This document shows, piece by piece, positions 35,577 through 47,800 of a stretch of DNA of 64,000 bases (within the stretch, counting starts at the first letter, position 1; every line of letters starts with the position of its first letter). Location: NCBI RefSeq assembly GCF_020921035.1, contig NC_063151.1:23008934-23072933 (forward strand), given 5' to 3'. The notes beneath the pieces are model-generated. The model saw nothing but the letters and a program-made list of their open reading frames with translations. It did not search any database and was not told the origin of the DNA. A program made the position numbers and the translations under genes. Source of the DNA: Rhodamnia argentea (lineage: Eukaryota > Streptophyta > Magnoliopsida > Myrtales > Myrtaceae).

Positions 35577-38298
35577 TTGGAGGAGAGCGTTGCGTGTTCA
35601 TGCGCGCTTATTATAAAGGTGGCGGACCGTCGGAGCACAGGCAAGTACGTGGACTATCCTCCCGCAGGCGATGAGGAGGAGGAGGAGGAGGAGGAGGAGG
35701 AGCAACAACAACGACCCCCGGCGCAGCACCGACTTCCGAACCAGCAGCCAATGGACGAGGCGGTCATGCCGATGTACTCGGCGTATGGTCGCCCTGGAGA
35801 GATGTCGGCAATAGTTTCGGCTCTGACACATGTCGTCTCGGGGACGAGAGGCAGTCAACTCGGAGGAGCGTACAGTTCGGCTTCAGCCGGGAGCTCATCA
35901 CGGCTTCCATGGAACTATATCGGGCAAAAGAGAGAACGTGATGAAGCAGGAAGTTCATCGCAGTTTTTGGCCGAGCCACCTTCAAGTCAAAGAGATTACT
36001 ACGGGATCTATGGCGGTAGTGTTGCATTAAGAGAGCCATCTACCATTTCTGCTTCCTTTGCTGGTTAGTTTCTAACCCTATTTTTCCTCTTTCTCCACCT
36101 AATCTTTTATTTTTCTTACTAAGTACTTAAACAAATTATATCATTCTTATTATTTCAAGGTTAAAAAAAAACGAAAAAGAAAGAAAGAGAGATAGATAAA
36201 AGTCATTGCTTATATATCCACCGTCAATCCAGAAAAACTATTTTCACATTCAATGTTAAGTTTTAGATAATGCGTGCTGTTAAAAATGTACACATAATAA
36301 GAGTAAAATCTCAGTTGTACATGTAGGTAGAGTATTACTCATCACTTCTTCTTCTTCCTTTTCTTTCTTTCTATTGCTTTTCGTTAATCTTTTGTCGTTT
36401 GAGTGCTAGGGTTTACTTGAATCTTGGGTTTCGTCGATATTGATATCGTCCATTTTCCTAAACCCTAAATCTCAGCACATGCTAAGAGAGTCTAATTTCT
36501 TCCCCTACTTCCATATCATACTTATATGAACCTATGTATGTTTTTTCATATGAAGCGACTATTTTCTTTTATTCAACCATTTTTCTTGTGATGAGCTATA
36601 AAGGCAAAATCTAGGTCACCTAACTTTGCATGCATTGGCTAGTTATGGTCATCAACTTCTTACAGCCATTCCCTTCTTTAGATTGAGAAAGACATGACAT
36701 CGATAAAACAGTATTACATCATTTTGCCCTATGCATGAGACAAGACATTGATATTATAAATTGGAATAGTAAATATCTTCGTGGGTGCAATAGATTTGAA
36801 GACTCCTAAATAGACTAATGCTACTACAAACAAGGTAGTAAGACAGCTTTTTATCTTTGTTCGTTTGTAGACTTTGATGGACCGTCGATGATGATTCTCA
36901 AGGGCTCATCTAATTTTCAGGATGATGCATAAGAATTAAATCGAGTCGAGTGCTCGTTCTTTACTTTGAAAGTGAGACTGAGCTACACGATAAGTGATAT
37001 TACTAATGAATGTCAATAGCTAGATAGCTTTTTATGTTTCTTCTTTTGTACATTCTGAATCAACCTCGATACATCCCGACGCATCTCAAGGACTCATATA
37101 TTTTTTTCAGGATGATGAACCAGAATTAAATCGAGTCGAGTACTCCTCTTTACTTTGAATGTTGAGTTATAAGATAATTAATGTTATGATCAATAGAAAT
37201 GCCAGCGTGCCACAATATGATAAGAAAACAAATTGGTAGTTCATTATATGTGCATACGATACTGACCATTTATTTCCTACGTAGACGATATTAAAAATAA
37301 CGTAATGATGAATTTATATCTTTATATATTTAATAGTGTTTTCTACCATTAGATTAATATTTCCTTGTTTCTTTTTTTTTTTTTTTTTTGTGGTTGAAGA
37401 ATTTGTGTCTTGAATGTTGCATCTCACGTAGAATGTGAGTTTCCGAGGAATGCTAGTAGCAAAAACGCGTATGTCCTTTCTCTGTACAGGACTACAAGCA
37501 ACGGCTGTGGCCGCCACCTCCACCGTCCCGCCAGCACCTTCTGGGGCAGGCGTGCCGCCCATCGAAGGTGGAGAGAGGAGGAGGAGATACAGGGGAGTGA
37601 GGCAGAGGCCGTGGGGGAAATGGGCGGCCGAGATCCGCGACCCGCAAAAAGCCGCAAGGGTCTGGTTAGGGACCTTCGACACAGCGGAAGACGCAGCCCG
37701 GGCCTACGACGCCGCCGCCCTCCGGTTCCGCGGCAACCGTGCCAAGCTCAACTTCCCCGAAAACGTCAGGATCATCCCGCCCAATGTCCCGAATTACAGC
37801 TCCACTGCCACCGCCACGACCCTCTCCGCCGGCTCCGCTCCTCCGGCCACGGCGGCAGCGGGTCAGCTAGCTCCTCCGTCTGTGGGGGTGGTCCCGCTAT
37901 ATCCGGGGGGAGGAGCCGAAGGCGTCAATGTGAGAGATTACTGGGACTACTCTCAGCTTCTTCAAGGGCATCATCAACCAGCGAGTTTGGTGGAGCAAAT
38001 GATGTATTCGTCGCAGATGGCTTCTTTAGAGTCCTCGTTATCATTGCCCTCTCCGTCTCCGCCGCCGCCTTTTCCATCATCAGATTTTTATGGGTCTTCG
38101 TCATCATCTGGTTTTGTTGGTCCTTCTTCGTTTTCTTCTTCATTTCCTCTGTTTTTCCCTCAACAGCCCCAATTAGGATACTTCCGGCCACCCCCGCCGC
38201 CGCCGCCGCTGCCCCCAAACAACCAGGGAAGCGGTGGGGAAGACTTTGAGCCGCCACCATCATCGGATTCAAGTCATTACCCTTCATCAACCAGTTGA
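35577..38298 (+). CDS. AP2/ERF transcription factor, group X (ABR1/ERF110 type), two exons
   Basis: DNA-binding ethylene-response-factor protein, expected to act in the nucleus on GCC-box-like sites in stress and hormone responses. Exons are the open frame from 35577 to 36063 and 37490-38298, with a split Gly codon. One AP2 domain lies at about residues 137-195 counted from the first in-frame ATG (35751): [19 protein letters not shown], with Ala14 and Asp19 as in the ERF class, then [16 protein letters not shown] and [14 protein letters not shown]. Exon 1 carries [15 protein letters not shown] and GQKRERDE, typical of group X. Starting at 35751 gives 373 aa. The stretch [11 protein letters not shown] before it resembles the family N-terminus MCxLKVAN but lacks an in-frame ATG, so the true start is uncertain (see findings). 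A GGA repeat gives a Glu run, and the C-terminus is Ser/Pro-rich. The coordinates show the open frame, not a proven start. Confidence 0.87.
36841..37200. repeat. Diverged tandem duplication in the ERF intron
   Basis: Two copies of about 180 bp lie head to tail. Each begins near AGCTTTTTAT and contains TTTTCAGGATGATG, then AGAATTAAATCGAGTCGAGT, then CTTTACTTTGAA. The first copy is about 36841-37020 and the second about 37021-37200. Confidence 0.8.
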
Positions 38299-39987
38299 AA
38301 TTTAGCTCTCTTTCGTTTTTTTTTTTTTTTTTTCCTTATTAGAATCATTCTTTTTTGGGGGAGTAATGGTTTTCAGAGCATTGTTTTGCACTATTTTGGG
38401 ACGAGGATGATTTTTTGTACCATGTACACTACTTTTACATGCAACACTTCTTTCGTCTTTTGTATTTGTTTCAGCTAGTGTTCTCTTTTCTTGTTCTTAC
38501 AATACATCGTGCTTTTTTGGTCTTGCTCAACTTAAAGTATACCTTGGTGATTATTTTTGTACATATGTGCTTGATTGGATAGATCATCATAAATGATTAA
38601 AGCGTGCCGTTCACAAAACATAAAATATTCAACGAGACCTGCTCCTATATAAAAAGTGAGGGATTGTAACGTAGTTGGGAAATCCGCAAGAGTATTCACT
38701 ACTCGAGTCACATAATATGTTTTCTGGACCAATAGCTACATAAACACATATTACATTTTGACCTTATTGATTAAGAATCGTATCCGTGCCTAGTGATTTT
38801 TTACCGGTCTACATGTCCCCAATAATTAATTCTCGATGATGACATCCTATAGGGATCATCGAACCTTGTAAGGCAATCATACCATAAGAGTTTTCTTTAT
38901 TGTGAGCTAAATTAATTAATCAAACATGGGACTGGATAGTGTAAGCCGAGTTAAACTTTATCCGTAATGAGAGAGTCAGGTTACAAACTCTATAAATACC
39001 GCTCTCAAATCCCTCCTCTAACCCTAATGGACAAATATCCTCATATAAGGAGCCGTCACAGAACGCAATAGTGGGTGGCAGTCTCATTGAAGCCAAGGGG
39101 TTATAGAAGAGAAGCTCTTGAGTATCAGATTATCCCTACGATAAATTCACAAAAGAAAAATTATGTAAATTCCTCTACTTCATAATTGTGATTTGCATAT
39201 CTAAACATGATCATCTTAGTTCGCTGCTTAAGGTTAACAATCGCATCTTACACATACTTTCCTTTGTGTAAGACCACGCACATCAATGTGACCATTGGCT
39301 ATTATTACCGCTCAACAACCCGTTCACTCGCGAGCGATGGATCAGATGGACCATCCCGCGGTTGTCTTTCCGAATGGCGACCCATTTGTCGGCAGGGGTG
39401 GATGAAGGGACTAACATCATAAAATTAAGAGGGACTTTGACAGATTCAAAAGTCGTGCATGAGGAGAATGACATGTGACATGTGTGCTTACGAACATGGA
39501 CTGACGAGGATGTAAGGTGAGGTCCAATCTCAGACAAAGTTATAAATTGAATTCTCTCCTGCGGGGGGAAAAAAAGAGAGAGAGAGAGAGGAAACTTTGA
39601 AGGCCCCACATCGTTTGTGGCATCGAATGTTGCCCTTTTCCAAAATTGATTTGAACAATCATGTCGGTGTTGAAGTTTTAAAAGGAGGAGGAGGAGGAGA
39701 AGAGGAATATAAGAGGGATCGAGTGGCTTTAGCAATTTAGCAAATGTGAAACGTGTGGCAGCCTGCCGGCTTTTTCAAAGAGAAAGCTTTGTTCAGCGGC
39801 TAAGACAATACCACGTGTCTCTCTAGTTGAAGCACTTTAAGTTCCTTTTGTGGTTATTGCTCGAGGGATGGATGCACTCACCCTCCCCGATCAATGTCTT
39901 AAGTTCGAATCACCACACTCGCGCAATTTCTTTAGGGGGGCCACTTCCAAGAGCACGAATCTGTATGCCTTCGGTAATTCTCCATAC
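38299..39987. other. ERF 3' flank and spacer
   Basis: This holds the ERF 3' UTR (T-rich) and AT-rich spacer. A short GA run occurs at 39574-39589 and a GGA run near 39684-39700. No gene was recognised. Confidence 0.5.
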
Positions 39988-40375
39988 ATATAGTGCACGA
40001 AATTTCGATCCAATATGTAATGTAATCCGCGAATATTTAATTTGTTAAGTGCGATCCCCGAACTTTAGGTCAATGTGAAATGTGATCCATAAATTTTTAA
40101 TTTGTTTAATGTGGTTCATTGACTTTTCGACACATGTTCAATGTAGTCTCTCAATTATATGAAAAATTTCAATATTACCCTTCCACTAATTCAAGTTTAG
40201 GGGCAACATGAACGTTTTTATATAGTTCACGGATTACGTTGAACACGTATAAAAATTCAAAGGATCACATTAAACAAATAAAAAGTTTAGGTACCATATT
40301 TTTCATTGAGCTAAAGTTTTGGGACCACACTACACATTAGGCCAAAAATTCATGGACCGTGTGTCATTTTCCCTT
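39988..40375. mobile_element. Fold-back repeat, family A, copy 2
   Basis: A diverged relative of the palindrome at 12774-13202, with the same order of phrases. It has GTGCGATCCCCGAACTTTAG on the left, ACATGTTCAATGTAGTC, AGTTTAGGGGCAACATGAAC in the centre, TATATAGTTCACGG, and GTTTTGGGACCACAC on the right. Arms of about 185 bp meet near 40190. Confidence 0.75.
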
Positions 40376-43300
40376 ATCCTATTTGTGTGAGATGGGGAGA
40401 CTGTCAAATCAAATGGAGATTAGTCGGGTGTTGACAATCACATGCACCTTGTCAATACAAAGTTACTTTTGTTAGAATTTTTAAATATTAAATTATGTGA
40501 TAATCTAACCGTTTAAGTCTTTACGGTAGTTTGCAATAATTTATAAAATTTTACATCCATCAACTGTATAAAGGCTCTGACTGCACCCAAATACAATACA
40601 TAAAGTATTGTAGAGGTTATTATTTATAATCTATAGTAAGGGAGTCCTAAGTATGAGGAAGATTAGAGATACTAAGCATTCATGGCACCCGATTTGGCAA
40701 TTCAAGTTGTGTCTTAATGATATTATCGAAATAGGGGCAGATTTTAATACGATCGTACACAATTTCCAGTGACACATAACACATTGATTTGTGTTTACAT
40801 GTTTCCGTCTGTGCACATTGATTACTTCAAAATGAAATGAAGACATAAGTTATCTTCCACATCAAAACATAAAATAGAAGATTAGAACCTTTTCTTGATT
40901 ATGATGTTATAAACTTTTGTGTCCTCAAATATTTTTCAATTTTTTTGTAATCTTATTCTTCTTAGTGTGTGCGCTATATTATATAACTCTGTTGGGTAAA
41001 AGTCATACGATGCCAATATTAAGGATTTTAAAACATGTTCAATGGCATTGTATTTAAAGATGGCATACTAATACCTTAATCTATGTCAATTTGGATCTAA
41101 ACAGATTAAGTGGGTCAATTTGTATAAGATCGGCACGAGTTAACCCCCCTTCATGAAAATAACCCGTTTAATTATGCCAAATCGGCATTTATTTAAGTAG
41201 GTAAATTCCCGAAAATGCTATATTAATCTCATGATGCAACCTTACTTTCATGCAATTTGCATGTAATATGCTTCCAATACTATCTATCCATAACCCCTGT
41301 AAGTGCACCACATTACAAAGATGCTATTGTTTCCAATTTTCAGATGATTTGCGTGTCACCATTAAATTTCTTAGAAAAAGAACAATTGGAAATGATTTGA
41401 AGTTTGAATACTGAAGAAGCCCAACAAACCCATTCTTGTTCCTTTCCTGTCCGAAAATGTACGGCCACTCTGTCGCCACGATCAGATGCCACGTGGAGAG
41501 ATGCACCTGAAGTGAAGCCTACGGTAGCCTAGGGGACTAGGTCAAATGCCCGAGGTCTGATCCAATCCAACCATATATTACCACGTGTAGAACTATTCCT
41601 AATTCGTCTTTTGTTTATACTTATTGCTGAAACAAACGACAGACATCCATCCTTCTGACTTGTCAGAACAACCTAGGACTTGGCCCGAAAGACATTTAAG
41701 AAGTTAGGCAAACTCCCACGCGATCGTGCAAAAGGCATTTTGAGCTGGCAAGTCCTTGTTGGGAAGTGTTCCATTGACGCACGTGCTTAAAACTGTGCAT
41801 CTTGCGACTCCCGGAAGGGTTGAAATTTCGACCGCCCATTGGGATCGATCAAGGGTCGTGGTCGGTCAATCCGGTGGTTAACCTACCATTTCAGGTAAGG
41901 TGGGATTCTCGCGTGTTTTGAATTGGTCTTTTGCTTAGTGGTGTTATCTTGGACGGGCTTTGACTCGGTATGCCAACATCAATGGCCGAGTTTGTGTTCC
42001 CATAGCGCGCTCGCAGTCTCAATTTTCGGAAGTGCTTTGATGATTTTGCGGACATAGATGATCCGGCTCGACTTTGGAGCGAATATGTGTTGGGCTGATG
42101 TAGGACATTATGAAGATGATGAAGCCTGGGTGAATGGTAAGTTATGTAGCACCTACACTCTCCGAAAGGCTCCGTATAATGTCGAACACCCAACACACGT
42201 TCCGACACATGATCAACTCTTCCGACACGCAAAATCCAACAGATGCGATTCAATTTTGGAAATTTTCAATTTTTTAGGGTTAAAAATGTAAATTTATAAA
42301 AACCTGATATTCTATTAAAAAAAAAAAACTCCACCAACAAATTTTGGATTATTAGTATGGGATGTAGTTGAATTTGTCAATTCGAAAAAATGAATGATAC
42401 TAACAAATGATAGATTAATATTTTTAGTGTAAATTCATTGTAGGCTCTTTTAATTATTTGTTTATTTGAATCAAATTAACTTGATTGAAATAATCATAAA
42501 AATGATCATTTTATATATATGTTATAAAAATATACATTTCAATATGTGTTCCAATATGTCAGAATTTTCTATTTTTGAAAAATGACGTGTCGGCACGTCA
42601 TATTACGTGTCGATGCTACTTAAATGCTAAGTACCTCGTTCGGATAAATATGGATCTTGAAGATTGTCATCGAGATATGAAAAGGGAACACGATACCCAA
42701 TAACATATTGTTTTTCTATAACGATCTTCCGACATTTGAAGGATGAATTATTTATCATGGGAATACTATAATTGTGGCCTAGGAAAGCGCCAAATGATGT
42801 CTAGTGGTTAGGAGTTAGGTCAAGGATAGAGGTTAGTCAGGTCACGATAATGCTACGTCTCGGGAAACCAAAGATGACAAGTTCCAAAATATGTGAGAAA
42901 AAGGAGGCAGAATCTTAGGTGGTCATGCCTCTGTTGGATCAAATGAGAAATGACCACAACCTAACTCCAGCAAATAGAAGGTCGCCAATTCGTCGATGGG
43001 AAATTGGGTCTCAAGCATCTAGCGTTAGGTGTTAAATAATGTTTGATTGTGCCTATTTTAACTCAAACCTGTCACCAATATAACAAGCTTGTCATGCTTC
43101 AGTGTCCAGCACTTTGGTTGGACATAGTGGCCGTAACAAAATCCAACACGATAAGAATGGATTAGATGAGAAATTCCTCGGATTTTCATATCCTTTCGGA
43201 GTTATCGGATACAAGAGCAAAGTTTCAATTCAACATGTCCTTTCAGAGAGGTGCGAGGCATCTAAAAATCGAGGCCCGATAATACTTTTAACTTTCTTTT

Positions 43301-44105
43301 TTTCATTTTTAGGCTACATTAATGCACAAACAAGGTACAAACCGAACGAGCCATAATACTTTCTCATCTTACTCCTAAACTGCTTTTGCGTATCTTGTAT
43401 TTTACACCGAAGCAAAGGTGTGATATCAACGCAACCTGTCAATCCATCTTTGAGTATCGTATTCATTGAACACGCGACGCCGATCAATATTATGCATGCC
43501 AAGGGTCAGATTCCAGATGTGCCTTGTAGAATGCGCCTCTATATTTTCCTCGATTAGTGTATAGGAGAAACAATTTCATAATAACGCTGTGATATGTTAT
43601 TTAGTGTATGGTACGTGAAGGAGAAAAAATCTCTATTGGTGTAGCCCGAAATTCAAATCTAAAGTTTGTATAGCAAAAACTGCACCAAGCAGGCAAGCAA
43701 TAATTTTCTTTTCCTTTCTTCTCCCCCTTCCCCCAACCTAGACAATGCCAAATGGACCCGTGGTCCCGGTTTTTAAAAAATAGGGGTAGGTTTGATAAAA
43801 AGAGTTTGGGCCGGCTCTTCGGGCGGTTCGGTTGGTTCCCTTTTTGGACCGACGCGGTTGGGGCCTCTACCCCACCCCTCTCCCCGGGGTAAAGAAACTT
43901 ATAAAATCTGTAAGCCTCACGGAATAAATAAACTCTATCGGAATCAAACCAAGAATTCCACATTTCGCTATAACAAGTGGCATCATTCAACATATTATCG
44001 CAGTATTGCCAAATATCAAAGCAAGACCCAAAGAGAGCATGAAAATACCAGTTCTTTGAAGAATTCCACCCAAACCCGGCATTCACCGACTAAAGAGATC
44101 GAGAA
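40376..44105. other. Long AT-rich spacer; no gene recognised
   Basis: About 3.7 kb without a supported gene. The longest open frame, 161 codons on the minus strand at 43601-44086, has no motif I recognise and no splice partners. The block around 41890-42300 repeats words such as TCCGACAC and looks like an old transposon fragment. The block near 43800-43890 is a GGTTCGGTTGG-type repeat fragment. Confidence 0.45.
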
Positions 44106-44366
44106 GCAACATTCAGTGTATGAAGCGATTTGTTTCCACGACCTTTCCATCATATGATCAAAAGTACGGGTCTAAAAAAAAAAATCTTGACTGAGTTCAT
44201 GGAAAGGCAAACTCGAACATTCCAAAGGTGATCCATGCAACATTCAGCGTATGAAGCGATTTGTTTCCCTGACCTTTCCATCATATGATCAAAAGTATGG
44301 GTCTAAAAAAATATCTTGACTGAGTTCATGCATAGGCAAACTCGAACATTCCAAAGATGATCCCTG
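44106..44366. repeat. Tandem duplication, two copies with 131-bp period
   Basis: Copy 1 (44106-44236) and copy 2 (44237-44366) both read GCAACATTCAG, then TATGAAGCGATTTGTTTCC, CCATCATATGATCAAAAGTA, TCTTGACTGAGTTCATG and CAAACTCGAACATTCCAAAG. They differ at about ten positions and by a poly-A length change, so the event is fairly recent. Confidence 0.92.
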
Positions 44367-44836
44367 TTTATGGGCAATGCGAGTTAAAAGATGGTCTCTG
44401 AGTTCTAAAATTCACCAAGACCATTGCCCAGCCTTTTAACTTCAAAACAACAGCAGCAAGAGAGTGCAAGTCTAGTTTGGCAGTAGGATGATTATGGGGG
44501 TTGCAACTAATCAGTCTGAACAAAAAGAAGACACAGATCTCAAGCGCCTAGGATACTGGTTATATACAGAAACAATATAGCCAGCAATACAAATTTAATA
44601 TGCAGGGGCAGACAAATGTGCCAGGGGTAAGCAACAAATTGAGAAGACACTATTCAAACATTCCTATTTTAATGCTCAGAGGAAGACATATAGCACACAA
44701 AAAGAACTGAAACAAACGGAGCTACTATCAGAATTCAGACCTGAAATGGGCATAAATGACTGCTCCTGAAAGACGCCAAATTTCAACTTGAGGCCAGAGT
44801 TTCATGTTGGTTTGCACGCCAATCATATATACCCAT

Positions 44837-47800
44837 TTACAGGCGTGTTTCGCTTGAGGGGGTGTAACTTCTCTCCGTGAACGTGGCATTCACGAGGACC
44901 TCAGGTGCAATTTCCCAACTCCCACTTCTCACATAGCTTGAGTGCCGATTTTCAGATTTAATGGTTGGAGCTCGATGACCTGAAGCCATAGGGGAGTCCA
45001 CCATCATACTATTTTCTGGAGTTCCATTGCTTCCTCTACTTTGAACATCTTGATCAATTTCGATATTCCGACGCTGGGAGATTTTCAAAAGATCCTCACC
45101 AATGTCCAAATCATCCTCCACCTTTGAGCGTGGATTTGCACCTAAATCTTCCATCTCTGATTCTGCTCCTCGTTCGCTTGGTAAAACAGGTCTCTGCACC
45201 TCTTCTTGGACAAAAGCTCGGAAATTGTTCCTTGATGGCTTTACCTCCGTGCAGAACACTTCATAAAAATTACTGAAGCACCCCCGATCATAAGCATTTA
45301 ACCTGTTTTCTGCTCTGTACCGGAAATTCTCGTATGTTGTCTGTAAAATCAAGTGTTTTTTGCCTCAAATCAGAAGATAGCACTACTTAGAAGCTGAACT
45401 CATGTTTGCAATGTGAACGAAGTTAGACATCTTAATTTACAAGCAAATGGCCAAGAAATGCTTGTCAGAAACAGAGAAAGGCAGCGTTAAAGAATTGCAA
45501 AGGAAGACCAAAGGATGCATCGAAGTGCTCCTAAGAAAAGATCAGTCATACCCTTCATTGCAATGGAAAATATGCACCAAAATCTTGTTCAGGCTAGTGG
45601 ATAAGGATTTTTAATCCATCACATCAGCAAAAATATCAAATCCTTCCTAATATCGTGAATGATGGACTGCAGAAATTCACCATGAAATAAATCACTAAGG
45701 AAACCCTAACTCTCCATTGAACCTTCAGAGTTTCAAATTCTAGAGCAGATAAACCATCCAATGCTTACAGAGTGGAACGGCTTCTCAACCCCTTTATGAT
45801 TAGAAAATATGACAATACTAGAAGTTCTTTTCACGCTTCACTGATTTGCTAGTCTATTATAGTCACATTCAAACAAAAGACATTACTTACAGGGTACTTT
45901 TCCGTATAACAAAATGAAGAAATGTACTATCCCAGCTAAAGTGCCAGAGAGCCGAACAGGGTGTACACAGAATTGAGACATAAAATGAGAGCAAACATAA
46001 GGAATAATAGTGAATGAAGCAACATTTAAGGAAGCTTTAACAGCATCAATTCAGTCCAAGACATGGAAGTGAAAGAGCTAAAAAACAATGGGCAAAAGAC
46101 AACCAATTAAATAACATGATCCCTCTCACATTGTGTGAATGGTGCATGAGACTTACTTGATTTGTCCCTATAAGATACAAATGGAAGCCCGTGAGTCCAC
46201 CAACAAACCATAGAGAAATAAAACAATAAGCCATAAGTACGACAGAGGCAGGTGACTCCTTCATTGCCTTCCAAACTGTACCTCGACGCTCATCCATCAG
46301 AACCTTGATGTAGAAAGCAGACATCGCAAAAACATAGATACACAGAAGAGTGGCTGAAGATACAAACATGAAGAAGAAACGGTAGTTGCGCTGCAGCAGA
46401 AAAAATGCAACAATTGTTTAGGCAAGCATAATTTCCAAAATTGTGACTGATTAACAGCCTTAACCACTACCAATAGGCAAATGAAGAACATACAAAAGCG
46501 ACGTGTTCACAATAGCATACCATTCCAATGCATTGACCCACCCAAGGGCAATGGTGATCAAAACGCTCAACGCAGTTGTTACAGATAGAGCAATGAGAAC
46601 AACGAGGAGGTCGATACAGCATGCACGTATCACAATACTTCACTCTCACAGTAACACCATTAACCGTAACATCTTTAGTGCGAGGAAACTGAAGGCTAGG
46701 AGTTTGTCTTCCCCCAATTTCAACTGATGCTGAGGAGTCAAAGCGCATTACTTCTTCTGGTGGATGTGCATTCCGTGGGACTATACCAGGATCCCGGGCT
46801 GAGGTAAGAAAAAGAAGCAGCAACACCTATCAAAATCAACTTTGCAATTACAATAAGAAATGTCTCGTCTAACAATAATAGGTGTCAAAAAATTATTAAA
46901 AAAAAGACTCTAAAGCACCAATAAGAATTGAGAAACATCAAAGGACACAGAGGTGAAAACATGCATTAATAGAGCCCTTTTCAAATAGATGATGAAAACA
47001 AGAGGAAGGATGTGTTATATTTTCTCCTTTCATAGCTATATAATCTCGTCACAAGTTGTCAATATTTTACTGAACTACAAACATCTGATTCATGATAAAA
47101 CAGAATTAAAAGTCTTGAGTATAACAATGGCCCTCAACACTGCATTCAAAGAAAGTAAAGTAGGCTCGCCACCCAATAACTAGGCAGGAAACATCTTCTG
47201 AGTGGCCTCATTCTACACTCATGGTCAACATAAAAATACTGAGACACATATGAAGGAATCAGATGGGTCGTTTCTTTAATCTAAAGGGCCAGATTCAGGC
47301 AGAGGGACTCACGTAGATCGTAAAGCCAATTGCTACCACCAGCACTGCATATCCAGCATTGTCCGAAGAAAATTCATGGCGAAGATGCCTTGCAACAAAT
47401 ATGCAAAAGATGATCATTGGAACTATGATAAGCGCTAATGTCACAATCAATGACTTCGCATCTGGTCCAAATATCAACCTCCCACCAAGAATGAACTTCT
47501 GCAAAACCCAGAAGAGAGGACAAAAGGAAAAACCAAATATCAACAGAAAAATCTTTCAAAGCAACAAAATGACATGACATGAGTAATATAAAATCCAGCA
47601 AAATCAACAAAATAGCTCAAGAATGAAAGCTTGCACCTCAATTTAACAACACGAGTAGTGATAATAAAAAAATCACACAATGAGGACATAAATAACAAGG
47701 AGAAACATTTCAGTTGTCGAACTATATAAATCTGACATTCTGCTGCCAACTTGTAGGGAGTAACAGTGGCATATGCCCGTGCACACCACACATAGACAAA

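Noticed and set aside
39840-39930. Possible tRNA-like GTTCGAATC phrase
   Set aside because: No cloverleaf could be drawn around it and no A box was seen.
43601-44086. 161-codon minus-strand open frame
   Set aside because: No motif, no splice partners, no promoter signal, and the region is repeat-like and AT-rich.
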